Assembly (NCBI GenBank): GCA_964527995.1
Contig: CAZGRP010000015.1
Location: 1-64,000, forward strand
Reading direction: 5' to 3'
DNA length: 64,000 nucleotides
From: CAZGRP01 sp964527995
GTDB lineage: Bacteria > Zhuqueibacterota > Zhuqueibacteria > Oceanimicrobiales > CAZGRP01
Under the pieces are notes generated by a model. The model ran no database searches. It had not been told where the DNA came from and was given only the letters and a program-made list of their open reading frames with translations. Numbering within the stretch: position 1 is the stretch's first letter; the number at the start of each line of letters is the position of its first letter. The position numbers were made by a program, and so were the translations under genes. Positions 9,154-20,484 of this stretch are shown in pieces.

Positions 9154-9461
9154 GGGTCGGAAGGACCAGATCGAGGGCGCAGTGGTTTCTCGAAACCGAG
9201 TGTGTTCTAACCGCGGAGAACGCTGGAGAGGCGCGGAGTCCGCAAAGAGAGAAGGAGCGAGCTGCAACATGGTGTCATCCGATCCATTCGGTCGCCCGCG
9301 CTCTCTGCGCCTCCTTAACGCGCTTTGCGGTTTGCCGGACTTCTCCGTAAAGTGCGAGTATGAGCTGGCCAACATTCCGGCAAAACCGTTGACATGTGCA
9401 ATTGTCAGAAGTACATTCGTAGCGAGTCAAAACCGAAGAGCCGCAACGCCCTACGCACTAC
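9154..9461. repeat. Intergenic region with degenerate inverted repeat
   Basis: Around 9210-9255 (GCGGAGAACGCTGGAGAGGCG, CCGCAAAGAGAG) and 9300-9335 (CTCTCTGCGCCTCC, CGCTTTGCGG) lie loosely inverted copies of a purine-rich motif. A similar motif (TGCGCCTTGGCGGCTTTGCG) is at about 16281-16300. It looks like a dispersed intergenic repeat. No gene seen. Confidence 0.35.
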
Positions 9462-9815
9462 GCACGTCTGGACATCCCAAAGGAACGGCTTGCTGACTTC
9501 TGCCGGCGGCACCATATCCAAAGGCTTTCCCTGTTCGGCTCCGCTCTCCGAGACGACTTCCGGGACGAGAGCGACGTGGACTTTCTCGTGGAATTCGAGC
9601 CAGGACACACGGTGGGATTGTTCGGCATGGCTGCATTGGAGCGGGAACCGAGCGAGATTGTCGGGCGGAAGGTGGACTTGCGCACCCCTGCGGAGTTGAG
9701 CCGATACTTCCGCGACGATGTCCCGGACCAGGCTGAAGTACAGTATTCGAACGAGCGTCCCACTGCCCGTTCAATACCTGCCGTGACCACGCACCCAACC
9801 GCAGCTACAAAGTGA
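9462..9815 (+). pseudogene. Remnant of MNT-type nucleotidyltransferase (antitoxin-like)
   Basis: The frame encodes ARLDIPKERLADFCRRH, then LSLFGSALRDDFRDESDVDFL, with the GSxLRxDF-x-SDVDxLV signature of minimal nucleotidyltransferases (MntA/type VII antitoxins), and GRKVDLRTPAELSRYFRD. No ATG, GTG or TTG lies in frame before nt 9576: family members begin MARLDIPK, whereas here the Met position reads TAC. A stop at 9420-9422 closes the frame upstream. The C-terminus runs about 20 residues past the usual EVQY end. No HEPN partner is adjacent. It is probably a decayed or relocated antitoxin; translation from CTG at 9468 is the alternative. Confidence 0.65.
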
Positions 9816-9823
9816 CCGTCACA

Positions 9824-10804
9824 TCAATACCAAAAAATTGGCACTGCTGCAGACGCCGCTGCTGACCTCTTACCCGCCGCCCCGGGGGCCTCGTACAGCT
9901 TCGTCTCCAAAATGTACATCCCTGGCTTCAGCCGCTTCGGCCTCCAGCTCGCCGAAGGGCCGGGCAGCGGTTCTCCCGGCCGCGTCTCCATCTCGAAAAC
10001 CTGCGCCAGCTCCCGGCCGTCGATGTCCTTGACCCTACCCACGACCTCGAACCTCGTATCGACCACCGGCATGCCGCATTCGTAACTCAAAGAAAACCGG
10101 AAGACCCTGTTTCGCTTTTCCTCTGTCAACAAGGTCGACACGCGAAAGGCTGAGGCGGCAAACTGCCGCAACGCGCCATCGTCCAGGAGCCGCGGCAAGA
10201 GCACGGTAAGATTCTGCACCGGCTCGTCAGCGCGGCTGGTGAAGCGCAAACAAAAGCGCCAGTCGCCAACCCCCTGATTCACTTTCACCAGAACGGAGTT
10301 GAGACCCGGCGACAGATGGACCGGGAAAACGTCCTCATCCACCCGCATGCCTCGATAGACCGGGTTGTCGTGCACCAGTTGGCCGTTGACCCACACCTTG
10401 ACACCGTCGTCGCTGCCGAGCCTGCCGAAGACGCTCTGCTCGGAGGGGGATTCCACCCAGGTCAAGGCATAGGCAATCCCCTCTTCCCCGGGCTGCATCA
10501 CCGGCAGAAAGTCGATGAAGTAGCGAGTCGACAGGTGCAGCCGCCAGGCGCGATTGTCGTTGGTGGCGCCTTTGGCTACGGCCTGCCCGGCAATGACCTT
10601 CCATGCCGGCACCGCGCTCTCTCCCCCATCGTCGCGCAGAAAGTCGACATCACGATTTGTTCGGCCGGGGTCAGGGAAAGGGCCGCGCACGAGCCAACTG
10701 GTGACGAAGCCCTTGGGGCTCACAGAGAAACGGGTGGCAGCTGGCTCCTGCGCCCAGAGCGCCTGCACCAGACCAAGCAAGAGGACGATACAACGAAGGA
10801 TCAT
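9824..10804 (-). CDS. Secreted jelly-roll / sugar-binding-like protein
   Basis: A 326-residue protein with a signal peptide (MILRCIVLLLGLVQALWAQ). The region WLVRGPFPDP...YFIDF...GIAYALTWVESPSEQSVFGRLGSDDGVKVWVNGQLVH has the pattern of beta-sandwich sugar-binding domains found in secreted glycosidases and PA14-like modules (a DDGVKVWVNG strand pair). A second beta-rich part follows and ends near residue 320. No catalytic motif is seen. It lies downstream of, and on the same strand as, the GH38 alpha-mannosidase with 324 nt between them, so a role in binding or presenting glycans outside the cytoplasm is likely but inferred. Confidence 0.6.
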   Translation of the reverse strand: MILRCIVLLLGLVQALWAQEPAATRFSVSPKGFVTSWLVRGPFPDPGRTNRDVDFLRDDGGESAVPAWKVIAGQAVAKGATNDNRAWRLHLSTRYFIDFLPVMQPGEEGIAYALTWVESPSEQSVFGRLGSDDGVKVWVNGQLVHDNPVYRGMRVDEDVFPVHLSPGLNSVLVKVNQGVGDWRFCLRFTSRADEPVQNLTVLLPRLLDDGALRQFAASAFRVSTLLTEEKRNRVFRFSLSYECGMPVVDTRFEVVGRVKDIDGRELAQVFEMETRPGEPLPGPSASWRPKRLKPGMYILETKLYEAPGAAGKRSAAASAAVPIFWY

Positions 10805-11128
10805 CTCTGAGCTCCGACTTTGCTCACCACATTTTCAACACCGAAACACTCCCAATCGCGGAGGGAGCCAGACAGACCCCGCCGCCTGTCTCTTGGCTTG
10901 AACAATTCACAAATGGTATCAAGGCTTGAGTCGATGAATTGTTTTCCTTGATGTTACGTGCCGGATTGCTGGAGGCCTGGAATAATGAAGCCGCGTACTT
11001 TGATCCGCTTACTCCATTGCTCCATCAATCCAAGAATCCAGTGTTTTTCAACGCATAGCCCGCCGAACAATCAACTCTGCAATCTCCGCGTTGAAAAACT
11101 CGGTGTCGTTCAGTGTTGGGTTAGGAAG
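10805..11128. other. Intergenic region containing a dispersed-repeat copy
   Basis: No gene seen. Bases 11010-11031 match 36089-36110 in inverted orientation at 19 of 22 positions (GGATTGATGGA, 3 variable, ATGGAGTA). Confidence 0.4.
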
Positions 11129-14017
11129 TCAGAATTCCACCAGCACGGTCGCAGTGGCAAGCTTCTCGACAGGCACGGCGACGCTCCGGCCGTCGATGGA
11201 CAGGCGACGGAGCCGGTTCTCCAGCAGATCGCATTCAAAGGCCGCCTTGGGCTGTTTGAAAAAAGTCAATCGCGCCACGCCGTCTCTGCCCTCACTTTCG
11301 AAAAAGCGCACGATCACGCCCTCCACGTCTTCGGCCTTTTTCAGATCGGTGACAACCATGTTGTCCGGCTCGATCTGCACGAAGGACTGGACGGCTAGTC
11401 TGTCGCCGGGATGCCTCCCCACCAGCATACCGATCAGGGGTGCGTTGAATTCATACCCGCGCCGGACCGTCTGGCCGCTGCGCCAGTCTCCGGCGTGGGG
11501 ATAGAGCGCGTACGCAAACCGATGTTTGCCACGATCCGCCATAGGGTCCGGATTGACCGGCGAGCGCAACAGCGTCAGGCGCATCACATTTCCGAGAACA
11601 TCATATCCGTACTTGGAATCGTTGAGCAGGCTGACGCCGTAGGAGCCATCGGTCTCGGTCAGATCTGCCCAGCGCAGCGCCGGAACCTCGAAGCGGGCGG
11701 CCTCCCAGAGGTTGTCCCGCGTCGTTCGCCGGCGAATGGTGGCATACGGAATCTCGAAAGTGGCCCAGTCGTTGTGGACGTTCAGCGGGAACGCCACCTT
11801 GGCCAGAACGTGCGTTTCCCACCAATCCGCCTGCATGCGCACTTCCACCCACGGCAGGCCCTGGTAGAGGCTGATGTCTTGAATGAAGAACGACGACGGA
11901 TAGTCCGATGTCGGAAATCGACGAGCCTTGCTGTCACCGAGGAAGCTATGGTAAACACGAATCGTCGCCCGCACCGGGCCGCGCTCCAGGACACGAACGC
12001 TGTCCGCCTTGTCGAGATCCCACTCCCGGCCGGTGTACTTGATGTTCCAGGCGTCGAAGGCGTCCGGGACATCTTCGAGAAGCTGGAGCTCGTTGCCGGC
12101 CCGGCCCTCGGCCAGCACCTCGCGGCGGTTGCGTTTGTCGTACAGACGTCGGATGAGACCAGAAACAGTATCGACAGCGACAACCAGGGTGCTGTTCTCC
12201 ATTTCGGTTCCGGAAACCGTTAGCCCAGTCGAGGTCCTTCCGCTTCTCTCGGGCAGCAGGCGGTAGAGCTTGTAGCCGAGGGAGGGAACATCGCTGGCGA
12301 TGAACAGAAGCCTCCGACCGCCTTCACTGCGAACAATCTGGAAAGGAACCGCCACGCCACCGGTATCGATCACTGCCGCCGGGGCCTGGATGTCGTCGGG
12401 CAGCTCCACCTCGACCGGGCCGGTACGTTGCCACCCCAGCGTATTCCAGACGAGCAACGGCAGGACGCCGTCTGCCACACGTGTATCGACGTCTCTCGCC
12501 AGGTAGGCCAGACTCTTGTCGGCGATCTTCTTCCCGACGCGCCGAATCTCGGCATGATCCTCCAGCGCATCGCGGTAGACGGCTGCGATTCCCGATCCAG
12601 GCAGGATGTCATGGAACTGGTTGAATGTCAGCTTCCACCAGGCCCGGCGCAAGCCATCGGCGGGATAGTGGCGGCCGAGCAAGTAGGCCACCGACGCCAG
12701 CTTCTCGGCGTCGACCAACAACTGCTCGTTCTTGCGCTGCGCTCTCTTGACCGCCGCCTGGGTGGTGTACACCCCGCGGTGGTACTCCAGGTACAGCTCA
12801 TCCTTCCACACCGGCAGCCGGGCTCTCACTTCTGGTGTGATTTGATCGATGAAGTCGATGGCACGAGAGAACACGACTCTTGGGAACACGGAGGACGATT
12901 CGTAGAAAAGCACCCGATCCAACATCTCCTGGTTGGGGCCACCGCCATGGTCTCCAAGTCCATAAAGAATCAGCACCTTCTTCATGCCGGTGTTGGCTTC
13001 GCTGAGCTTTAGATCGCGTAAGACATTTTCCGCCTGCAAGGTGTTGACGTAGCCACTGAAAGGGAAATAGGTCAGGACGCGGCTGCCGTCCGGTGCCTGC
13101 CACCAGAAGAGATGGTAGGGGAACTCGTTGGTGTCGTTCCAACTGATTTTCTGCGTGATAAAGGAGCGGATGCCCGTTCGTGCCAGGAATTGGGGCAGAT
13201 TCCAGTTGTAGCCGAACGAGTCGAGATTCCAGCCAAGTTCGATGTCGACGCCAAAGCGGCTCTGGGCATAACGTTTGCCGTAGAGGATCTGCCGCACCCA
13301 TGACTCCCCGCCAAGCAGGTTGCAATCAGGCTCGACGACCATGCCCCCGGTGACCTCCCAGCGACCCTCGGCCACCCGCTGCTTGATCTGAGAAAAGAGA
13401 TCGGGGTAGCGCTCCTCCATCCAAAGATAGGCCTGCATCTGGCTCTGGCTGTATCTGTAGTCCGGGTACTTGTCCATCAACTCGAGCTGCTGCTCGAACG
13501 TGGCGCGGCAGACTTCGACGGTCTCCCGCCAGCGCCAAAGCCATGCCATGTCGATGTGGGCGTTGCCGGCAAGATAGACGGTGTACTCCTTGGCGAAGGC
13601 TGCCACCGGAGCAAGCGTTCGGCGGGCACGACGAAGCGACTGCAGAAAAGCACTCGTATGACCCTCTTCGAGGGCCGAGAGGTCGAGCTGCTGAGCCGCG
13701 GCGTCGAGCACTTTGCGCAAGGCCGCCAGGCGCTCTGGCGGAGTCGTGGAGATATCGATCGCAAACGACTTCTCGGAGAGAAGCTCCTGGGGATCGGTCG
13801 TCAGCAGGCGCCCGGCCACCAGACTGGTGCGGATCCTTCGGATCTCATCTGCCAGGCGCGGCAGGGAACGCCATTGTGGCTCCAGCTCCTGGAGTTCGGT
13901 CAGCACCCGAGCGGTGGCTGCCTGGGCAGCGGCCCTCTGGGCAGACGCCAGACATGAAGCGATTGCGAAAGCGACTACCGCCGCGAGAATTCTCGGGGCT
14001 TTACCGGTCTTTCTCAT
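11129..14017 (-). CDS. Secreted GH38 alpha-mannosidase
   Basis: A 962-residue glycosidase with a signal peptide ending near the AQRAAAQ segment (residues 26-32). The GH38 catalytic domain begins with the zinc-site motif AGNAHIDMAWLWRWRETV; ELGWNLDSFGYNWNLPQ carries the nucleophile/metal Asp; and YGLGDHGGGPNQEMLD is the third signature. The middle and C-terminal beta domains (mannosidase C-like) follow, ending FEIPYATIRRRT and KHRFAYALYPH. It cleaves alpha-mannosides, probably from imported or periplasmic glycans. The downstream neighbour 9824-10804 is also secreted. The length fits bacterial GH38 enzymes (800-1050). Confidence 0.92.
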   Translation of the reverse strand: MRKTGKAPRILAAVVAFAIASCLASAQRAAAQAATARVLTELQELEPQWRSLPRLADEIRRIRTSLVAGRLLTTDPQELLSEKSFAIDISTTPPERLAALRKVLDAAAQQLDLSALEEGHTSAFLQSLRRARRTLAPVAAFAKEYTVYLAGNAHIDMAWLWRWRETVEVCRATFEQQLELMDKYPDYRYSQSQMQAYLWMEERYPDLFSQIKQRVAEGRWEVTGGMVVEPDCNLLGGESWVRQILYGKRYAQSRFGVDIELGWNLDSFGYNWNLPQFLARTGIRSFITQKISWNDTNEFPYHLFWWQAPDGSRVLTYFPFSGYVNTLQAENVLRDLKLSEANTGMKKVLILYGLGDHGGGPNQEMLDRVLFYESSSVFPRVVFSRAIDFIDQITPEVRARLPVWKDELYLEYHRGVYTTQAAVKRAQRKNEQLLVDAEKLASVAYLLGRHYPADGLRRAWWKLTFNQFHDILPGSGIAAVYRDALEDHAEIRRVGKKIADKSLAYLARDVDTRVADGVLPLLVWNTLGWQRTGPVEVELPDDIQAPAAVIDTGGVAVPFQIVRSEGGRRLLFIASDVPSLGYKLYRLLPERSGRTSTGLTVSGTEMENSTLVVAVDTVSGLIRRLYDKRNRREVLAEGRAGNELQLLEDVPDAFDAWNIKYTGREWDLDKADSVRVLERGPVRATIRVYHSFLGDSKARRFPTSDYPSSFFIQDISLYQGLPWVEVRMQADWWETHVLAKVAFPLNVHNDWATFEIPYATIRRRTTRDNLWEAARFEVPALRWADLTETDGSYGVSLLNDSKYGYDVLGNVMRLTLLRSPVNPDPMADRGKHRFAYALYPHAGDWRSGQTVRRGYEFNAPLIGMLVGRHPGDRLAVQSFVQIEPDNMVVTDLKKAEDVEGVIVRFFESEGRDGVARLTFFKQPKAAFECDLLENRLRRLSIDGRSVAVPVEKLATATVLVEF

Positions 14018-14065
14018 GATCCTGGTTCCGTAAGGTTATGGTCCACTCTTATATTTGGGTGGGGC

Positions 14066-14099
14066 AAAACGAAAACGCCCTCCACCTGTGGGGAGGGCG
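14066..14099 (-). terminator. Terminator of the tRNA-His/tRNA-Glu transcript
   Basis: Minus-strand stem CGCCCTCCCC/GTGGAGGGCG (14076-14099) with an ACA-type loop, followed by TTTTCGTTTT. Confidence 0.85.
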
Positions 14100-14144
14100 A
14101 CTCAAGTCATGTAGATGCAGCCGGAGTGCGGCGCGGCGCCGTGG

Positions 14145-14219
14145 CGTCCCCAAGGGGATTTGAACCCCTGTTGCCAGATCGAAAATCTGGAGTCCTAGAC
14201 CAGGCTAGACGATGGGGAC
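14145..14219 (-). tRNA. tRNA-Glu (anticodon TTC)
   Basis: A 75-nt cloverleaf: acceptor GTCCCCA/TGGGGAC, anticodon stem CCAGA/TCTGG with loop TTTTCGA (anticodon TTC), and T-arm CAGGGGTTCAAATCCCCTT. CCA is not encoded. It follows tRNA-His on the same transcript. Confidence 0.95.
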
Positions 14220-14274
14220 AAGATGGGCAGGTTCGCACCGGGAAACCTGCGCCACACTTGCTCAAGAGGTTTGG

Positions 14275-14349
14275 GGTGAGCGACGGGACTTGAACCCGCG
14301 GCCACCAGGGCCACAACCTGGTGCTCTACCAAGCTGAGCTACGCCCACC
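14275..14349 (-). tRNA. tRNA-His (anticodon GTG)
   Basis: Cloverleaf with acceptor GTGGGCG/CGCTCAC, anticodon stem CCAGG/CCTGG and loop TTGTGGC (anticodon GTG). The encoded extra G at position -1 (14349), opposite C73, is characteristic of tRNA-His. Confidence 0.95.
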
Positions 14350-14370
14350 GTGTACCGTTAAAGCCTTGTG

Positions 14371-14400
14371 AATATACGAAAAGCTGCCGGTGATTGTCAA
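14371..14400 (-). promoter_or_regulatory. Promoter of tRNA-His/tRNA-Glu
   Basis: Minus strand TTGACA (14395-14400), 18-nt spacer, TATATT (14371-14376), 22 nt before tRNA-His. Confidence 0.8.
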
Positions 14401-14524
14401 GAACAAAACCGCTGGCTGCGGTGGCAACAAGAGAGCCTGGCCCACATGATTGGACCAGGCTCATGGTATGTCTGTGACAAGATACGCGCCTCTTGCGCGA
14501 GAGCGAATCACTTCGAGGTGCGGT

Positions 14525-14944
14525 TTACAGCCCCCGCAGAATGCGCTCCAACTCCTCGGCGTGGGTGGTCTCGTCGGCAGCGATCTCTTCCAGCTTCACC
14601 TTCAGGCCGATATCACCGACGGCGTCGGCTTCTTCGGCGCGCTTCTTGTAGCTCGCGATGTCCTGGCGCTCCAGGGCGATGTCCGTCTCCAGCATCTTGC
14701 GCACATCCGTGATCCTCTCGAACGGCTTCGGCTCCACCGCCGGTTCACCGCCCAGGGCGACGATCTTATCGGCCAGGAACTGAGCGTGGCCCAACTCGTC
14801 AGTGATCTCTTTGCTGAGCAGCTCGCGCAGCTCCATGCCGGTGAAACCCGTGGCCTTGCTGGATTGATAGAGATAACGCAGAATCGTACCGAGCTCGGCG
14901 GCAAGATCCTGGTTGAGTCCCTCGATGAGTTTCTCCTTGTCCAT
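14525..14944 (-). CDS. Ferritin-like / bacterioferritin-type protein
   Basis: A 139-residue four-helix ferritin-like protein. Iron-ligand patterns are visible: E17/E18 in LAAELGTILRYLYQ, ExxxHAQFL (EITDELGHAQF), a later ERQDIASYKKR helix, and ETTHAEELERIL near the C-terminus. Likely role: iron or peroxide handling in the cytoplasm. Two tandem ATG codons are available; the second is preferred because GGAGG lies 6 nt before it. The start overlaps the stop of the upstream Fur-family gene (ATGATG), indicating translational coupling and co-regulation with a metal or peroxide sensor. Confidence 0.85.
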   Translation of the reverse strand: MDKEKLIEGLNQDLAAELGTILRYLYQSSKATGFTGMELRELLSKEITDELGHAQFLADKIVALGGEPAVEPKPFERITDVRKMLETDIALERQDIASYKKRAEEADAVGDIGLKVKLEEIAADETTHAEELERILRGL

Positions 14945-15384
14945 CATTCACCTCCGTTTTGTTTGTAGCTATCGGCCTTGCAGCGTCCGCACAGGCCGAA
15001 AAAATTAATCTGGAAGCCATGCACTTCAAGAGTGCTACGATATCCTTTCGGCAGGATGGGGTCCTTTGCCACTGAACTGGGGATATCAATGATGTCGCCA
15101 CAGCCGCGACAAAGGAAATGGTGGTGCGGTTCCCGGCGCATCTCATAGCGCGCCTTGGCGTGCGGGGTCTCGACCACCACGACTTCGCCGGCCTTGGCGA
15201 GCGTCTCCAGGGTCTTATAGACCGTGTTCAAAGACAGGGCTGGATAGCGCTTGCGGGCTTCCACGAAGATCTCCTCTGCCGACGGGTGCCAGCGGGTGGC
15301 GGCGAGAATCTCGCAGATCAGCAGCCGTTGCGGCGTCGGCTTCAGGCCCTTCTGCTGCAACCTCTCTACGAAGTGCTCATTCAT
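14944..15384 (-). CDS. Fur-family regulator, PerR-like
   Basis: A metalloregulator of 146 residues. The winged helix covers about residues 10-80 (LKPTPQRLLICEIL, HPSAEEIFVEARKRYPALSLNTVYKTLETLAKAGEV). The dimer/metal domain has EPHHHFLCRGCGDIID and CGRC, the two CxxC pairs of the structural zinc site. The HHHF segment and the ferritin-like partner favour a PerR-type peroxide sensor over Fur, but this cannot be settled here. The start MNEHFVERL fits the family; the upstream extension does not. A good promoter (15422-15450) lies just upstream and a Fur/PerR-box-like sequence overlaps the start region. Confidence 0.88.
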   Translation of the reverse strand: MNEHFVERLQQKGLKPTPQRLLICEILAATRWHPSAEEIFVEARKRYPALSLNTVYKTLETLAKAGEVVVVETPHAKARYEMRREPHHHFLCRGCGDIIDIPSSVAKDPILPKGYRSTLEVHGFQINFFGLCGRCKADSYKQNGGE

Positions 15385-15403
15385 GATAGAAGATCTCTTG
15401 CGG

Positions 15404-15415
15404 TAATCATTATCA
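15404..15415. promoter_or_regulatory. Possible Fur/PerR operator
   Basis: TAATCATTATCA, related to GATAAT-repeat Fur boxes, lies at the predicted transcription start of the Fur-family gene, where it could serve autorepression. Low information content. Confidence 0.35.
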
Positions 15416-15421
15416 TGCACT

Positions 15422-15450
15422 AATATACCTCTTCGAGGACTTATTGTCAA
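15422..15450 (-). promoter_or_regulatory. Promoter of the Fur-family/ferritin operon
   Basis: Minus strand TTGACA (15445-15450), 17-nt spacer, TATATT (15422-15427). Confidence 0.8.
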
Positions 15451-15506
15451 GGGAAAACTTGTGTTGCCGGGATTTTTCTTCAGCGCAGGTGGGTGCGGGT
15501 TGCAAC

Positions 15507-15535
15507 TTGACTTTGTGAGCGCGAAACCCTATACT
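15507..15535 (+). promoter_or_regulatory. Promoter of cobalamin adenosyltransferase gene
   Basis: TTGACT (15507-15512), 17-nt spacer, TATACT (15530-15535); the short leader reaches the ATG at 15562. No cobalamin riboswitch fits in this space. Confidence 0.75.
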
Positions 15536-15561
15536 ACGCCCACAGAACAGCGGAGTGAAGA

Positions 15562-16131
15562 ATGCCAGTGCGAATATCAAAAGTGTACACCCGCCAGGGA
15601 GACCAGGGAGAGACCCGCCTCGGTGGCGGCCAGAAGGTGGCCAAGGACAGTCCGCGCATCGCTGCTTATGGCACGGTGGATGAATTGAATTCGGCCATCG
15701 GCCTCGCCTTGGCTTTCGACCCGTGTCCGGAAGTCCGGGAACCCCTGCAGCGCATCCAACATGAGCTGTTCGTCCTCGGCGGCGATCTGTGCGTCCTGGA
15801 GGAGGACAAAGGGAAGTGGTCCATGCGGGTGATCGAACAGCGTCACGTTGATGATCTGGAACGGCTCATGGACCGGCTCAACAAAGAGCTCAAGCCCCTG
15901 GAGGAATTCATCCTTCCGGGTGGAACACGTGCGGCTGCTTCCCTGCACCTGGCCCGAACGATTTGCCGCCGCGCTGAAAGGCAGGTTGTCGCCCTGGCCC
16001 GAGCCGAACCGGTGGGAGCCGTCGTGATCAAGTATCTCAACCGGTTGTCGGATGCGCTCTTCGTTCTCGCCAGGTACGAAAACCACGCGGCCGGTGTGGC
16101 AGACGTCTATTGGAAGAAGGAAGAAGCGTGA
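15562..16131 (+). CDS. pduO: ATP:cob(I)alamin adenosyltransferase (PduO/MMAB type)
   Basis: Makes adenosylcobalamin from cob(I)alamin and ATP. The 189-residue protein begins KVYTRQGDQGETRLGGGQKVAKD, the ATP-binding N-terminal motif of PduO-type enzymes, followed by AYGTVDELNSAIGLAL. The C-terminal helices contain LPGGTRAAASLHLARTICRRAERQV and YLNRLSDALFVLARY, with the conserved Arg residues of the nucleotide and cobalamin sites. ATG follows GGAGTGAAG. The gene is alone between divergent and convergent neighbours. It implies AdoCbl-dependent enzymes in the cell; none is in the window, though BMC vertex proteins (about 41 kb) and a MetH-activation-like ORF are. Confidence 0.93.
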   Translation: MPVRISKVYTRQGDQGETRLGGGQKVAKDSPRIAAYGTVDELNSAIGLALAFDPCPEVREPLQRIQHELFVLGGDLCVLEEDKGKWSMRVIEQRHVDDLERLMDRLNKELKPLEEFILPGGTRAAASLHLARTICRRAERQVVALARAEPVGAVVIKYLNRLSDALFVLARYENHAAGVADVYWKKEEA

Positions 16132-16361
16132 TCCGGGGGATGGGCGTGTAAGGCCCCGGCAAAGACACAGAAGGTGCTGCCAGTGCCACACCGTTTCCGG
16201 GGATGCCATCCCCTTCTCAGCGTCTGGTCCATGAAAGCATCTCATGGACCAGGTTGGCGAACGTCTGCCTTCCCCCCTTTGCGCCTTGGCGGCTTTGCGC
16301 GAACAAGCTGAATCGAGCGCTTCCCGCCTCGCCTGACACGATCAGCCAATCCGCCAGCCGA

Positions 16362-19163
<2,802 letters not shown>

Positions 19164-19262
19164 CGTCATATCCCTCGCTTCAGATTGATCTGTTTCTGTC
19201 ACATCCAGGCCTGCCGGCCTCCCCACCGCTGAATGGGGCGCGCTGTTACGGCAGCCATCGGG

Positions 19263-19291
19263 AAGATACGAAACCGCATCACCAAATTCAA
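19263..19291 (-). promoter_or_regulatory. Promoter of aconitase gene
   Basis: Minus strand TTGAAT (19286-19291), 17-nt spacer, TATCTT (19263-19268). Confidence 0.65.
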
Positions 19292-19610
19292 GCTGACGCT
19301 ATCCTGTCGAGCCCGTCTTTCTGTTGGGAAGGAAGACTCTTGCTGAAGAGGAGTTGGAACACCTGGCCTCGAGAAGGTCCGGCCTCTTCGAGACGTCTTC
19401 GTACACCGATTGAACGGATGCGGCGTGGTTGCCGGCGCGCCTTCAGCGTGCCTCGGTGGGGGAGTGTTTCCTAACAGCCTCCGCAACAAGATTTGCCGGT
19501 TGAAGTGGAACCTCTTGCGACGAACACTGAATGTTGACCGTCGAAGCTCCAAGGTCTAACTCACAACGAGTCGTGCCCCCGAAGAGAAGGGTGCGGAGGG
19601 CGACCCCGCA

Positions 19611-19705
19611 CCCCGTGGGATAGTTGGTCTTGAGCGACGATTTTCGGGGGTGACCAATCCCCTCTGATCGATCTGAACGTCTGCATGTACGGTTATCCCA
19701 CGGGG
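19611..19705. other. Structured intergenic element (12-bp perfect inverted repeat)
   Basis: CCCCGTGGGATA (19611-19622) is the exact reverse complement of TATCCCACGGGG (19694-19705). Nested inside are TTGGTC/GACCAA (19624-19629 with 19652-19657) and a GGGGG/CCCCT hairpin. It lies in the 800-bp space between the divergent acnA and sigma-factor genes, which otherwise holds no supported gene. It could be a structured RNA, a leader or a decayed repeat. Confidence 0.4.
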
Positions 19706-19923
19706 GAGGAGGCGCCCGCAGCCCGCGGAGGACCCCGCAGTCCGGCGACGCCGGACGAGGAGGCCGAAGCGGTGCCAAGGCGAAAGAGGCTCGGTGGCTG
19801 CCCCATGGCAGAGCGAATGGCCCCTTCCGCTCCCTTCGGAACGGCGGAGAGTTTGCGAGGGTTTTGGCGCAGGCGGGAGTCGCTGGCAAGGCCGCCGAGA
19901 TTGGGGTTGATTCGCACCACCGT

Positions 19924-19950
19924 AACCTTTTCGCAACCCCATCCGTTACT
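19924..19950 (+). promoter_or_regulatory. Candidate ECF sigma autoregulatory promoter
   Basis: AACCTT (19924-19929) and CGTTACT (19944-19950), directly before the sigma gene. A matching pair precedes the second ECF operon (44413-44439). Confidence 0.5.
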
Positions 19951-19959
19951 ACATTGGAG

Positions 19960-20484
19960 ATGATGCGACGATTCCGAAAGCTGGTCGACAAGTACCGGCA
20001 CCGAATCTACACGTTCGCGTACTACTGCCTCGGTAGCCGCGAAGAGGCAGAGGACGTGACGCAGGAGGTGCTGCTGCGGCTTTGGGAGAACTGGCAGCGA
20101 ATCGATCGCAATCGTCTTCCGGGGTGGATCGTGCGGGTTACGCGCAACGCCTGCTACGATGCCCTGCGCCGGCGGCAGGCCTACCGATCCGTTGTTGCGA
20201 GCGATCGCCCCGGCGATGCGGTGGATAGAGCGGCCTGTCTCGAGCCTGATCCACAGGCTCAGGCCGAGGCGTCGGACTTCCGCGGGCACCTTGAGCGGGC
20301 GTTGTCCCGGATGGCCGAACCGTATCGCACCATCGTCATCCTGCGAGAAGTGCAGGATCTGAAATACGCACAGATCAGCGAGGCATTGGGCATGCCACTG
20401 AACACGATCAAGGCATACCTGCATCGTGGCCGGCGCATGCTGCGTGATCAATTGCGTGAGGCAGTGGGAAATGACGCCATCTGA
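19960..20484 (+). CDS. ECF-type RNA polymerase sigma factor
   Basis: A 174-residue sigma-70 family factor with only regions 2 and 4. Region 2 has YYCLGSREEAEDVTQEVLLR and WIVRVTRNACYDALRRR. Region 4 has PYRTIVILREVQDLKYAQI, followed by the recognition helix ALGMPLNTIKAYLHRGRRML. Two tandem ATG codons (19960, 19963) follow GGAG; the first is annotated. The stop overlaps the next gene, a zinc-finger anti-sigma factor, by 14 nt, the usual arrangement for an ECF pair. An ECF-like promoter element sits just upstream. Confidence 0.92.
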   Translation: MMRRFRKLVDKYRHRIYTFAYYCLGSREEAEDVTQEVLLRLWENWQRIDRNRLPGWIVRVTRNACYDALRRRQAYRSVVASDRPGDAVDRAACLEPDPQAQAEASDFRGHLERALSRMAEPYRTIVILREVQDLKYAQISEALGMPLNTIKAYLHRGRRMLRDQLREAVGNDAI

